NCBI RefSeq assembly: GCF_018873765.1
Contig: NC_057926.1
Span: 46,243,043-46,307,042 of the forward strand
Direction of reading: 5' to 3'
Origin: Telopea speciosissima
Lineage: Eukaryota; Streptophyta; Magnoliopsida; Proteales; Proteaceae
DNA: 64,000 bases
In this document: positions 48,191-58,689 of the stretch, piece by piece
How the letters are laid out: each line of letters starts with the position of its first letter
Position numbering within the stretch: the stretch's first letter is position 1
The notes under the pieces: generated by a model
Told to the model about the DNA's origin: nothing
Database searches by the model: none
The model's input: the letters and a program-made list of their open reading frames with translations, nothing else
Position numbers and translations under genes: made by a program

Positions 48191-48501
48191 GAAAAAACAA
48201 TCAAAACCAAGGAGAAATCAAAACCATATCTAATTGAGAACTTGAATGCATTTTCAATATCGAAACCATACCAAGTCAATTTAGTTTTGATACAACTTTT
48301 ATTCGATTTCATAAATAGTTCCTTATTCGGCTTGGTTCAATTTTACTACTGTTTTTATACATGATTTCATAAACCATATTTCATATATAATATATAATGA
48401 GATACATAATTTATAAATATTATTGTACAAGTGTGTTCTGGGTTTGATTTGAAAATAGATAATTTGGTATAGTATAATTTGTATCGAACGATTTTGCCTT
48501 A

Positions 48502-48600
48502 TGTAACGTCCCAAACCCGCATAGGATATTAGGCACTGCTCTCACAAACACCGACGCAGAAGGTCACAAACATGCATACATATACAAGAGCAATAATATA
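48502..48600 (+). mobile_element. Start of a Gypsy-type LTR, truncated
   Basis: TGTAACGTCCCAAACCCGCA matches the start of chromovirus-like LTRs (TGTAACGACCCAAACCCGG). The same start occurs inverted at 63615. Only ~100 bp is recognisable before the OSTC promoter region. Confidence 0.5.
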
Positions 48601-48690
48601 AGAGGTTGTGGGGTGAGGTATTAGAAATTTGAGCTATACCCATGTGTCTGGGCGCATCCTACGCCTCTTCTGTAGAGAACATCATTCTTT

Positions 48691-48696
48691 TATAAA
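48691..48696 (+). promoter_or_regulatory. Candidate TATA box of OSTC
   Basis: TTTTATAAAAAAAC lies 205 bp upstream of the OSTC start codon, with no better TATA-like word nearer. The implied leader would be about 175 bases. Position and sequence are the only evidence. Confidence 0.45.
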
Positions 48697-48900
48697 AAAA
48701 CAGGGGCAATTCTGTCCCATCCAGACCGATTCAGGGCGATCCTTAGGATGGTGCTATTTGACTCGGCATCTTAATTCGCAATTCTCATTACTGTGGCGAT
48801 CTCATCAGAGAAAGTGTGAGGAGGAACCCAAAGTGGGAGTTAAAGAGGGCCCAACATTGGAGTCGCAAATCATAGCAAAGGATCGAAGAATCGAAGTGGA

Positions 48901-49416
48901 ATGCCTCCGAAATCCGAAACCCTATCGAGGTCTGCTCCTGCAGATCAAGCAGATTCCATGGATCCCCTGTTCCATCTCCTCAAGATCATCCCTTTCGGCT
49001 TCCTTCGCGTTCCTCGAATGCGTCTGAAGTTGCCCTCGATCTCTCTCCCCTCTGCCATGACTGTCTACGCCCTTGTTCTGCTGACCTACTTCATGGTTGT
49101 ATCAGGCATCATTTACGACGTCATCGTTGAACCTCCAGGTATCGGCAGCACCCAGGATAGACACACCGGCGCTGTCCGACCCGTTGTGTTTCTTCCTGGC
49201 CGTGTTAATGGTCAGTACATCATTGAAGGTCTCTCTTCTGGCTTCATGTTCGTTCTTGGTGGTATCGGCATTGTTCTCTTGGATCTTGCTCTCGATCGCA
49301 ATCGTGCTAAGATCGTCAAGGTGTCCTTTGCTTCTGCTGGGATCTCATCGGTTATCATTGCTTATGTCATGAGTATGCTCTTTATTCGAATCAAGATCCC
49401 GGCCTATCTAAGATAA
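48901..49416 (+). CDS. OSTC: Oligosaccharyltransferase subunit OSTC/DC2 homologue
   Basis: Intact, intronless 171-aa frame. The product matches the OSTC (DC2) family, a small subunit of the ER oligosaccharyltransferase that helps dock the complex for co-translational N-glycosylation. Visible: a cytosolic N-terminus with DPLFHLLKIIPFGFLRVP; TM1 ~53-73 (MTVYALVLLTYFMVVSGIIY); the family signature YDVIVEPPGIGSTQD (~72-86); VRPVVFLPGRVNGQYI (~92-107); TM2 ~107-130 (EGLSSGFMFVLGGIGIVLL); TM3 ~141-164 (SSVIIAYVMSMLFIR); a short tail IKIPAYLR. Length and order fit plant members (about 170 aa). The ATG at 48901 gives MPPKSE, in line with the family. No lesions. Likely a housekeeping gene. Confidence 0.96.
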   Translation: MPPKSETLSRSAPADQADSMDPLFHLLKIIPFGFLRVPRMRLKLPSISLPSAMTVYALVLLTYFMVVSGIIYDVIVEPPGIGSTQDRHTGAVRPVVFLPGRVNGQYIIEGLSSGFMFVLGGIGIVLLDLALDRNRAKIVKVSFASAGISSVIIAYVMSMLFIRIKIPAYLR

Positions 49417-49424
49417 GGGAAGTT

Positions 49425-50345
49425 GTGTATTTAGGGAACATTTTTGTTATTTCAGGAATTTTGTGTTGAATCATGAACCCCTTCATCCCCACCCCCCCTT
49501 TACTTTGATAGGACATCATCTGATTTACTTCTTATCTTCCAATGAATACAGTCATCTTATATAAGTGTGGAGGTGAAATGAGGGTACCTATGGCTGTCAT
49601 TGTATGTGGTAGTCTTGATTTCTGGTAATTAAGAAGCAGGGTTTTGCCAGGTTGATAACTGATTCTCAGAACTTTAGGCAAATCATTTGTTTCCGATTTA
49701 ATTTTCTAACAAACTAACTTGGACACCACTGGCAAACCACATCTATCTTGTCGCTTTCAATATGGTCTTACAAATGTGTATTTAGTAAAGATCTTTAGTT
49801 ATTTTCAGGAATTGTGTGTCGAATCATTGGCCCTTTTCCCCCCGTAATTTAATAGGACATGATTTGGGTTTACTTATCTCTGTAGTACTTTGTTAGGTGA
49901 TGAATACAGACATGCTTTAGCAGTTTGGAGGTGAAATGGGCTACCAATGGTTCCCATGTGAATAGGGTAGTTTTGGTTTTAGGTAGTTAAGGAGCATGAT
50001 TGTGCCATATTGGCAGCAGATGCTGTGAACGTTAGGCAAACCATTTGTTGATTTGAACATGAACCTTTCTATTGGTAATTAAATTAAGGCTTAATTGAGT
50101 TGAGTTGAGTTTGAGTTATTAAACCTTAGCTTGTGCCTTGGTCGAATTCATTTCCTATGAAAGGGAATATGTTCTGAGTTAATTTTCTAACAAACTTGGA
50201 CACCACTAACAAACCACATGTTACTTGTTGCTATAATGAGAATTTTCTGGTTCCTCATATTTTTTTTTTTTATGGTACGAAGAAATCTATTCACCTTGCT
50301 GTATCAGTTCCTCATATGAGCTTATAAATGTGTTTCCTATTGTCC
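49425..50345 (+). repeat. Tandem duplication of the OSTC 3' flank
   Basis: Unit 1 (49425-49777) and unit 2 (49778-50340) share, in order, GTGTATTTAG, TTATTTCAGGAATTTTGTGT / TTATTTTCAGGAATTGTGTG, GAATACAGWCAT, TGGAGGTGAAATG, TTAGGCAAAYCATTTGTT, TTAATTTTCTAACAAAC, TTGGACACCACTRRCAAACC and a TTAYAAATGTGT end. Unit 2 has ~150-200 bp of extra inserted sequence (about 50075-50180 and 50240-50320). It likely duplicates the 3' UTR and terminator region. Confidence 0.85.
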
Positions 50346-51584
50346 TTGCATCCTTGGTATCTAAATGCAATGAACTGTAGGCATTTGTGTGCCATATGAA
50401 TTTTGGTGAATATGTTTGTGCATCGAATTATATGGCCCATTTGGGTGTGAGAATATGCATGCGCTTGTACCTAAAATCTGGGGAAATTTAACTTCTTCAT
50501 GTTTTTCGTCTGCAACTTTATGTGTTTTGGGTTGACCGTGAGCCATCTTCTGATTGACAGTAGTTACAATGGTTCTTAGTGGCTTATTCGTGGCGTCATG
50601 CAGTGGGACACTGGGAAGTTATTAAGTAGAGCAACAGCATCCCAATTTCGAAGTATTTGGAATATGAACGTTATAGAAGTGGCAGGTTACCCCTGAATCA
50701 GAAGAAACATACATGAGTCGGTTGTTGAATTGATATTAGATCTTCTGAGCAGACTAGACTTATAGAATTCTAGTGGGGAAACGGGTGGATAAGAGCATGT
50801 AGCAAAACATTTCTGGCCACTTTTTAGCGAAGTCCTCCATATCAATAGAACTGGGTGTATTTCCAGGGTAGAAAATTGTGGAACTTTTCAGTACCGTATG
50901 CAGCGTAATTAGTAAATGGTTGTCAGTCCATGATAAACTAATTAATAGAGTGTGGGAGTCTGGGGGATATTCTCTATACTTATATGATTTGAATTGCCAA
51001 TGGTGCCAACTTTGCAGTAGTTGATTTATATAGGGGAATGTACTCTGACAGATTCCATTTGCATTACGCTGGTGCGTGTGGAGGGAGCCGAATAGAAGTA
51101 TTCAAACACAAATACATGCAGAAATGGAGGTGAAAAGGAGGGTTATAATGGGGGGGGGGGATACAATGGGTCTGATGCAGTTGCAAGTGGCAGTCCAATG
51201 GTTTGAAACAAGCTTTTTGGGAAGTTAGGTTATAGGCTGGGCCTTTTATTTTATTGGGTTTTATTGTAACGAGCCTAATTTATAAGCCCATAAAGTGGGG
51301 GTGAGGTTAATACATGGTATTAGTAGTTAAGTTAAATGTTTAAGTTAGATTAGGGTACTTAATAGTTATGTTTTGAGCCCACTAAGTCAAGTCAGTATGA
51401 GAGAGTGACTGGAGCCCTTTTATGAGTCGGTCTAGAAAATTTGAAAGGTTATATATATGTATACTCCCATCAGTTAGACATGAGTTGATAATAGAAATAG
51501 AAGTTTTTTTTAAGAGTTTTGAATTGTTATGCAAATGGGACTGGTATTCCAGATCTATCCTGTTTCTTTTCTGTTATTTTTCTT
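50346..51584. other. Intergenic DNA
   Basis: No gene. 51220-51440 (GGGCCTTTTATTTTATTGGG, GCCTAATTTATAAGCCCATA) reads like an LTR leader, but no partner was found. A G10 run lies at 51151-51160. Confidence 0.45.
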
Positions 51585-52430
51585 CTAGTTCAGAATTCTA
51601 CTGGAGAGAGAGATACCGCCAAGTGACTATTTCAGATATTTGGGGTCTATCATGCACAAAGAAGGTGACATAGATGATGATGTTTCACAAAGAATTAAAG
51701 TGGGATGGATGAAGTGGAGAGGTGTGACCGGAGTACTGTGTGACCAAAACATTCCTGTGAAGCTTAAAAGAAAGTTTTACAGGACTGTTGTCCGACTTGC
51801 TATGATGTATGGGGCGGAAAGTTGGGCAATTAAGAAGTGCCATATAGCGAAGCTATGTGTTGTAGAGATGAAGATGCTAAGATAGATGTGACAAAACTAG
51901 GAAGGATAAAGTGAGGAACGAACGTATTAGAGCTGATGTGGGAGTTGCCCCAGTCAGTGACAAGCTCTGAGAATATTGTCTGAGGTGGTTTGGCCATGTG
52001 CAACAGAGGCCTGTGGATGCCCTGGTAAGGAGGAGTGATTTGATCCTGATTGAAGGAGCTAAAAGAGCTAGGAGCAGACCTAAAATGACAATAGGTGAGG
52101 TTGTGAGGAATGACATGCATAGTCTGGGTCTTGTGCCAAGTATGATCTCAGATAGAGCCTATTGGAGGGCAAGGATCCACGTTGTCGACACCATGTAGCT
52201 GAGATTTTCCTGTAATACTCGGCTATCCTCTTTCCTCTTACATTCATTTTTCATTTTTCATTTCTCACTTTTCTTATCTCATTTCTTCTTTTTTATTCTT
52301 CATTCCTCTTATAGTCTTACTTTCCTTTCCATTTGTGAGGACCTCAGTTTTCTCTAATTTGTTTTGAAAGGATCCATGTAGCCAACCCCATTTAGTTGGG
52401 ATAAGGCTGAGTTGTTGTGAATTCTACTGT
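51585..52430 (+). pseudogene. RTE-type LINE 3' end, second copy
   Basis: Translation gives [60 protein letters not shown], then after a TAG AKRARSRPKMTIGEVVRNDM. The tail GGATCCATGTAGCCAACCCC ATTTAGTTGGGATAAGGCTGAGTTGTTGTG at 52373-52422 matches the first copy's tail (719-770). Stops at about 51885 and 51970 disable it. Confidence 0.85.
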
Positions 52431-54400
52431 AAGGTGCTATCTCTTCTTTCCTTTCTTCTATTTTTTTTCAATTCTTCTTCTGTTTCTTTCCCCCCCTGGT
52501 TTCTTGTTCTGGGTGGATACTCTGTTCTCTGTCAAGTTTCAGCTTCCTTTTTATTTTTGATACATATGGATACCCTGTTCTCTGTCAAGTTTCAGTTTCC
52601 TTTTTTTTTTTATACATATCTTCTCTAGTAGTTGAAATGTTGGTCTAAAATTTAGTAGTTATACTTCTCATCATTCTCTCTTGGAGTCTCTTGGTGTTTT
52701 TTTTAGTTTATTCATCACTTTATAGACCTATCATACATCCTGCTCTGTTTTGGTTTTTTTTTTTCTGTAACTGTCCCATCGATCCACCAAAAGATTCATT
52801 AAGACTCTATTTTCTGGTTTCTGATTTTCAAAATTATTACGGCATTTGATAGATCTGAATCATATTATACTCGACCAGAAAATTATGCTGAACAGACCAA
52901 TGGTTTGTTAGATATTGAACTTTTAGTAATAGCTGTCAATTCTGTCCCTGTTCTGCTAGTATCTATTTCTATTGATTCTGAACTGTAGTATGCTGTGTGC
53001 TTCTAGCAGACCAGCCAGGGCTATTGGCTGGGTCAGAACTGGACCAAGAAAGTGGTCCAATTGACTTATCCATTCAGTGTCCAGATTCATTAAATCTGTC
53101 CAGTCTTTGATCATAGATTCCTGATGTCATTGGAAATCCTTCAGTCCAAATTGTGGAGGCTTCCTAGCAGCCTTATTTTTATTTTAATTCACTATTGCAA
53201 TCATTAATCAGGCTGGAACTAAGTTATTTGATTCCAGTCCTGTTAGGTTGCCTTTTTTATTATTTAACGATGTTTGGACATCAGCACTGTGCAAAATCAG
53301 GCTGTGATTGGAGAGTTGGAATCAGTTTATGTTTTGTTTATTTTTCCTTTTTAGTCCTGGATTGGAACCTTTCTTGCTTAGGGTCTGAGTCAGTTATACA
53401 ACATTACAAATGCATGTAAAGGGCTACAGCCCTATCATTGATTTCAATGAATGAGAAGCTCTTTTGCTTTGTTGGTCTGTGGATTTTAGACTTAAAACAT
53501 TTGTGGATTCAGGTGTAGATTGCTCAGTGGATTCTGAGTGGGTGCTTCTGTGGATTTCCTAAACCAGTTCTTATTTCTTCTTTCAAATATCAGGTCAGAA
53601 TACTTAAACTTTTCTACCCTGTGATTTCAGTCTAGGTTATTCTTATCTAGAACATCAGATATGGAACTGATTATTGCTGTCTTTTCCCTATTGATTACCT
53701 TCTGAAACTTGGAACCATGTTCTGTTTTAAGAAACTCAAGGTCTAGTTGACTTTCAGGTTTCCTACTTCAAATCAACTTCTTCGAAACTTGATTTTCTGA
53801 AACACATTTTTGATCCTACTGATTTTGAATACTGTTCACAAACAATCCCTAGTTTAGGCTATTATTATTTACCGTTTAGAACCCTAAATTCTGCCAATCA
53901 AATCACAGTTTCTGGAGTTCTAAATAATCCGTTCCAGTAGGATTCTTCATTATTTGGAAATCTCACTGTTGGATCCTGTTAAGAAGACCACTCGACCTAA
54001 GTTTCTGCCCCACCTGACTGGTTTTAATTAAGTTGTTAGCTTGTCCTTTAAATCTTGTTCTTATTCCTATACTTGCGATCCTGTCACAAGCTAATCTCCC
54101 GCTGGATTTCCCTAGTGTGGGATTAGTTCTGCATCCCTTGGGTGGCCTCCCTGACTCTTCCCTTGACTTATTCTTGACCAATACATGACCATTTTTAGCA
54201 CAGAAAGAAAATGATTTGCATTTTCCGTTGGAAAAAATCAAGGTTCTTCTTGGGCTATGGCCTTTTCTGGCTGGTAATGATTTTGGTCTGGGTTCGGGCT
54301 GAAACCAAGAGCAAAGAAAGGAGAGAGAGAGCTCCATTGACTTTCACCATGGTGGAAGGTGAGAAACCAAAGATAGTGGTAGGCCACTCAAAGTGATGGA
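52431..54400. other. Non-coding, LTR-like, unassigned
   Basis: No protein domain recognised. 52508-52608 holds two copies of a ~55-bp unit (TGTTCTCTGTCAAGTTTCAG then YTTCCTTTTT). TGTAAAGGGCTACAGCCC then TTGATTTCAATGAATGAGAA at 53416-53455 resembles the transcribed region of an LTR. A 124-codon frame on the minus strand (53963-54337) has no known domain and I do not call it a gene. Confidence 0.4.
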
Positions 54401-54749
54401 CCAAATCAAGTTGTTCTTATGTTGGACTTCCTCCTTGCTCGGCCAAGGTGAGGGGTGTCGGTGGTCGTGAGAGACTGACAGACAGAGAGGTCAGAAGCAG
54501 TCGGAGAGACACACGGTCAACAGAATTATTAGTCATGATTTTTTTTTGTCTGGTTCCACCGTATTAATACAAAGGTTGTATTTCAGGGACTCGCGTTCAT
54601 GACATCAACCCTCTGTTGAATGATCGTTGGGTTACCACATTACACTTGGTCCTAATGATTTCAGGCAAGTGAGTGCACTAACAAGTTAAATCAAGTGGCA
54701 AACATGATGTGGATCAGGATTCAGGACAGAATGGGGAAAGGAAAACTAA

Positions 54750-54822
54750 TGCAGCGTTTGTTATGCATTCTTGAAATGCATTTTAAGTCAATTTTGCATT
54801 CTTAGATGATAAGAAAGTGAAA
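54750..54822. mobile_element. Left half of MITE related to 25490-25605
   Basis: AATGCAGCGTTTGTTATGCATTCTTGAAATGCATT and TTTTGCATTCTTAGATGATAA parallel CTGCGTTTGGTATGAATTC and CACATTCTAGGATGATAAAA of the copy in helicase intron 1. The right half is replaced by the foldback repeat that follows. Confidence 0.6.
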
Positions 54823-54828
54823 AGGATT

Positions 54829-54979
54829 CTGTCCAGCACCCTGCCAGGGATTTGGTGGGGGCGAGAAAAGACCGCCTCACCCTTGCTCGAGCAAGGTACT
54901 CGGACAGGGGTGAGGCGATCTTTTCACGCCTCACCAAGTTCGGTGTTGCACATGCAGCCTGAGCAGGGTGCTGGACAGG
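54829..54979. repeat. Foldback repeat with long arms
   Basis: CTGTCCAGCACCCTGC at the left pairs exactly with GCAGGGTGCTGGACAG at the right. GGTGGGGGCGAGAAAAGACCGCCTCACCC pairs with GGGTGAGGCGATCTTTTCACGCCTCACC, leaving ~20 unpaired bases in the right arm. The centre CCTTGCTCGAGCAAGG is itself a perfect 16-base palindrome. Confidence 0.9.
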
Positions 54980-56590
54980 AGCTGACTCCATAAGAAAGTG
55001 GCTTAGCTCTGGACCCATTTTTTCGATTTTCCCTGATTATGGTGTAGCTCTGCCTCTGCTCCTAGATTTCTGACTTGAAAAGCCTATCAAATATACAAAT
55101 TTTATAATCGACTTCTGCTTCCAACGCCAAAACCCAGAAGTAGGAACTAAGCTAAACATAGTAACATACTACAAAACATTCATGGATCAATAAAAAATTG
55201 GTATAATTGCTAGGGGTAATGGATTTTATTGATCTTTATGAAACGGAGTTTGATCACTATTTTTTGTCGATGTGTTGGGTACCTTCTGGCCATTCATCTA
55301 AGAAAATAGTTCTTACACTCATGGTAGAAACCCATTCATACTCAATATTTATTCTTTTCCACATGGACAACTGATGAGCTATCTCAACCGTGGGATAGAG
55401 AGGTTATGGATTGTATTAGTTGCATGCCAAATTGTAGAACCTAATTCAGTTAAGGATAAGAGATCATTGTGTGGTCACGTGGTCTTTGCATCAGCGAGGG
55501 GGCAATGAGAGCGTGTGTATAGGGGGAATTTTCATTTCATAGGGGTTGTGGCAATAATGCTCCTATGTTTGAGCATAGGATCCAAGGAAGGTAGCATTCC
55601 TTTTCCCGTCAATTATATACTTTTCTTTCTATTGGCACCTGTTCCATGTATGTTCATGCACCCCTATGATACTCCAATTGCTATTGTTCTTTTTCAAAGT
55701 GTTATTTTGATACGGGGCAAACTCTATGACATGTGAGCAAGGGTACTTGGGCATTATATGCCCACAAAATTTGGGTCCATGTAGTAAAGATTCCTATATG
55801 CCACTACGCCCAAACTCCCAAGTTTTAGAATCATGTAAAATAGAAAACTAAGGCTTGATTTGATATGATTTATATTTAAATTTCAGGGGAAGATTTCTAT
55901 TTTGAAAATTGTTTGGTTTGATTTTTGTACTTTATTTCACTGAAATAGAAATCAAGTGGAATAGAAATTGTGAAATAGCTGAGGAGGTGTTTCAATTGAT
56001 TTTACTCTTGTTCTTTAATGAGCACATGGTTAATTTGATGGGTAAAGTAGTAATTGTATGTTAAAAATAAAACACCATCCTTTTTTGCTAATGGTCTGAG
56101 GTCTCATCACTGCCACCACCACCATAGTCACCATTGCCACCACCACTGCCACCATATGTTTCTTATTGTCTTCTTCCCCTCAATTTTTCCATAAATATTC
56201 CATCGATTTTGATTTTGTGAGGGGTGGGGTGGGAGAAACATGGAAACAATAGCACGAACATGAGTACCTTGTAATTCTCATTATTTTCTCACTACAAATA
56301 TTTAAAGGAAGTGGTTGAATCGCATCTCTATAGGTGTATTTAGAATTTAACATTTCTTTTATTTGTAAAAAGTAAGATTACAAATTATTTGACACCTTCA
56401 GGGGTGTTAATAAGAAAAATCTCATATTTAAATAGTTTTATTTCTCGTACTCTTAAAAAAAAAGTTAGGGAGAGGGTTGGGTATGTCACCAGCTTTCGGT
56501 AAGCTAGTGGCATAGGCCAATCACAAGGGTGGACATAGGATGACTAAGGGGTCGTTTCCAAAGGGGAATACAAGATATCATCCCCCCCCC
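54980..56590. other. Intergenic DNA with a dispersed repeat and a CCA microsatellite
   Basis: No gene. Contains dispersed-repeat copy 3 (55350-55800) and a trinucleotide CACCAC/TGCCAC run at 56108-56156. C-rich runs lie at 56580-56610. Confidence 0.5.
55350..55800 (+). repeat. Dispersed repeat, copy 3 of 3
   Basis: CCGTGGGATAGAGAGGTTATGGATTG, GCATGCCAAATTGTAGAACC, CTTTCTATTGGCACCTGTTCCATGTATGTTCATGCACC and CATGTGAGCAAGGGTACTTGGGC parallel the copies at 1550 and 37086. It is the most diverged of the three. Confidence 0.5.
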
Positions 56591-57419
56591 CCACCCCCAT
56601 CCCCACCCCTACCTTCAACCATCTCTACCTTGGCTTGAAATCTGTTGAGCATCCTATAAAGCTAAGCTGTAGATGCCTCCATCTCCGTACCTCCATATAG
56701 GTATAAATCCACAACTATCTGATGCATCCCTCACCTTCAACAATGAATAATATTGATCAACAAGTCCAAACAGGACTCAAACTTCTATGTGGTGACCGGC
56801 TTGGTAAGCATATCTGTACGATTTTTGTTTGTGTGAATTTTCCTCAAGTGAATACAATTTTTTGACACAAGCTCCTTGATCTTGTGAAGCCTCATATCAA
56901 TATGTTTTGTCTTTACATGAAACACTTGATTCTTTGCAAGATGGATGACATTCTGACTGTCACAGTGTAACACCATACCTTCTTGTTTTGACCCTAACTC
57001 ATGAACCAATCCAGCCAACTAGACTCATTCCTTGGTAGGGGTGTCAAAAAAGCCTGGCCAGCCCGAGCCCGCCTTAACCCGCCCTGAGCCCAAACAGGGT
57101 CTGGGCCTGGTTTTTCAACCCAGAGGGCGGGCTTGGGTTTAGTATTTTCATGGCCTTGGCAGGGTCGGGTCGGGTTTGGGTTGAGACCTCGGGTTGAGCC
57201 CGGCCCAGCCGAGCCCAACCCAGTATTATAGCATTAATTAAAATATATATATATATATAAGGGTTGGTGATAGCAGAACGTACGTCCTGCAAATTTATTT
57301 CCACGTATGTAAATAATAACCGTTGATTAACTACAACATTAATCTCAACCATTCAATGAATGTACATCTGGTCACCTATTATTGGCTGTGACAGTTTCTA
57401 TGAAGTGAGTTTAGTTTCT

Positions 57420-57759
57420 AGATAATATTTTTTTTTGGTCAAAGGTTTCTAGATTAAGCGGCCTGTGCTTTTTCCATCGGAAATTTGAGCCGAGGAGCAA
57501 CTCTTCTTGTCTCAGCCGAGAGAGAGGGCACCACCTCTTTGGTCTGTGCTTTCTGTGAGTCAGAAGAAGAAAAGGTAGAAGTGAAGGTAAGAGAGACTCC
57601 AAGATGGCAGTTGGTGCGAGGACGAGAACAATGATGAACGGATACGGAAACTTAACACCAAGATTGAACTCATTCAAGGTGGTATATTCCAGAGAGGGAA
57701 AGGTGATGGTGAAAGAGGGAAGGACGAGGATTTGGAGGGTTTTGTACTTAGATATCTAG
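57420..57759 (+). other. Gene-like cargo 1 inside the hAT element
   Basis: A GA-rich leader is followed by an ATG at 57604 and 51 open codons (MAVGARTRTMMNGYG...) to a TAG at 57757. CATTCAAG|GTGGTATATT could be an exon end with a donor. I do not recognise the product. It could be a captured first exon or chance. Confidence 0.35.
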
Positions 57760-58339
57760 GTAGGCAGAGGAGGGATGGGTTTTTGAGGCAGAGAGAATTT
57801 TTCTCATGTAAATGTTCAGATATACAATTTAGATTTATTTTATCTTTACTACAATTAGTAGATGATCCTGCTATCTTCGTGTTTTTCCTTCTTCCCTTAT
57901 CTAAAGCTTTGGTCCCGTATTTATGTTTAGAAATTTGGACTCTGATTATCAAGAACGATTTACAAGTTTTTCAATTAATGTTCTGGCGAATTTGCTAAAT
58001 GGGGCAAACTAAAGGGATGGTGGAGTTTTGCTAGAATAGGTTTTCCCTAATTCTTCCTATCATGAAGAGATTTAAAAAAAAAAAAAAAATGATTCGATTG
58101 AAAAAGAACGCTTCCGCAGAGAGATTGGGTGTGAGAGGATGGCATTTTGATAGTTTCGGGTGAAAACAGAACGGTTTCACAGAAGGATGAGGTGGAGAAG
58201 ATAGTAACTTCAGTGACCTGCTGTCACGGTCTCAGGTATGAGATAAAACATGCTTAACGGCTGAGATTTAGCATAATTAAATCATTGGATAAAAACAATC
58301 CAACGTGCTGTGAAGTTATTCTTCCGCACGCATTGCGAC

Positions 58340-58689
58340 ATTTAAGCCTATATATATAATGGTATTTCCTATTCAGCCATAGTATAGTTCCAAAGCCAAA
58401 CGCCCAAACCCTAAATCTTAAAATCTCTAATCGCTAAAGATTGAGCCGGAGCAGCGGCTGAAGCTTCCTTCAGTCTCTTACTTTCCTTCGACCTTCATTG
58501 ACGACTGCCAGAGAGAAACACTGCAACTCTCTCTCTCTCTCACAACCACCCAATCTTTGTTTAAGCTTTAAACCAACAACAGAAATGGAGGAACCCGATC
58601 CAGCAAACCCCTTTAGAATCCCCATCACAGGACCTCGGTTTTTGGGGAAGTTTTGCACGCATGAAAATAGAGCTGCTGTATTGAAATAG
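58340..58689 (+). other. Gene-like cargo 2: captured promoter and first exon
   Basis: A TATATATATAA run at about 58350 is followed by AAACCCTA (telo-box-like, 58406-58413), a CT-rich leader (58520-58545) and ATG at 58585 starting MEEPDPANPFRIPITGPRFL, 34 codons to TAG at 58687. This order of elements is what the 5' end of a plant nuclear gene looks like. The peptide is not one I can name. Confidence 0.4.

Noticed and set aside
53963..54337. 124-codon minus-strand frame that might be a gene
   Set aside because: No recognisable domain, low-complexity composition, surrounded by repeat-like DNA with no promoter or splice context.
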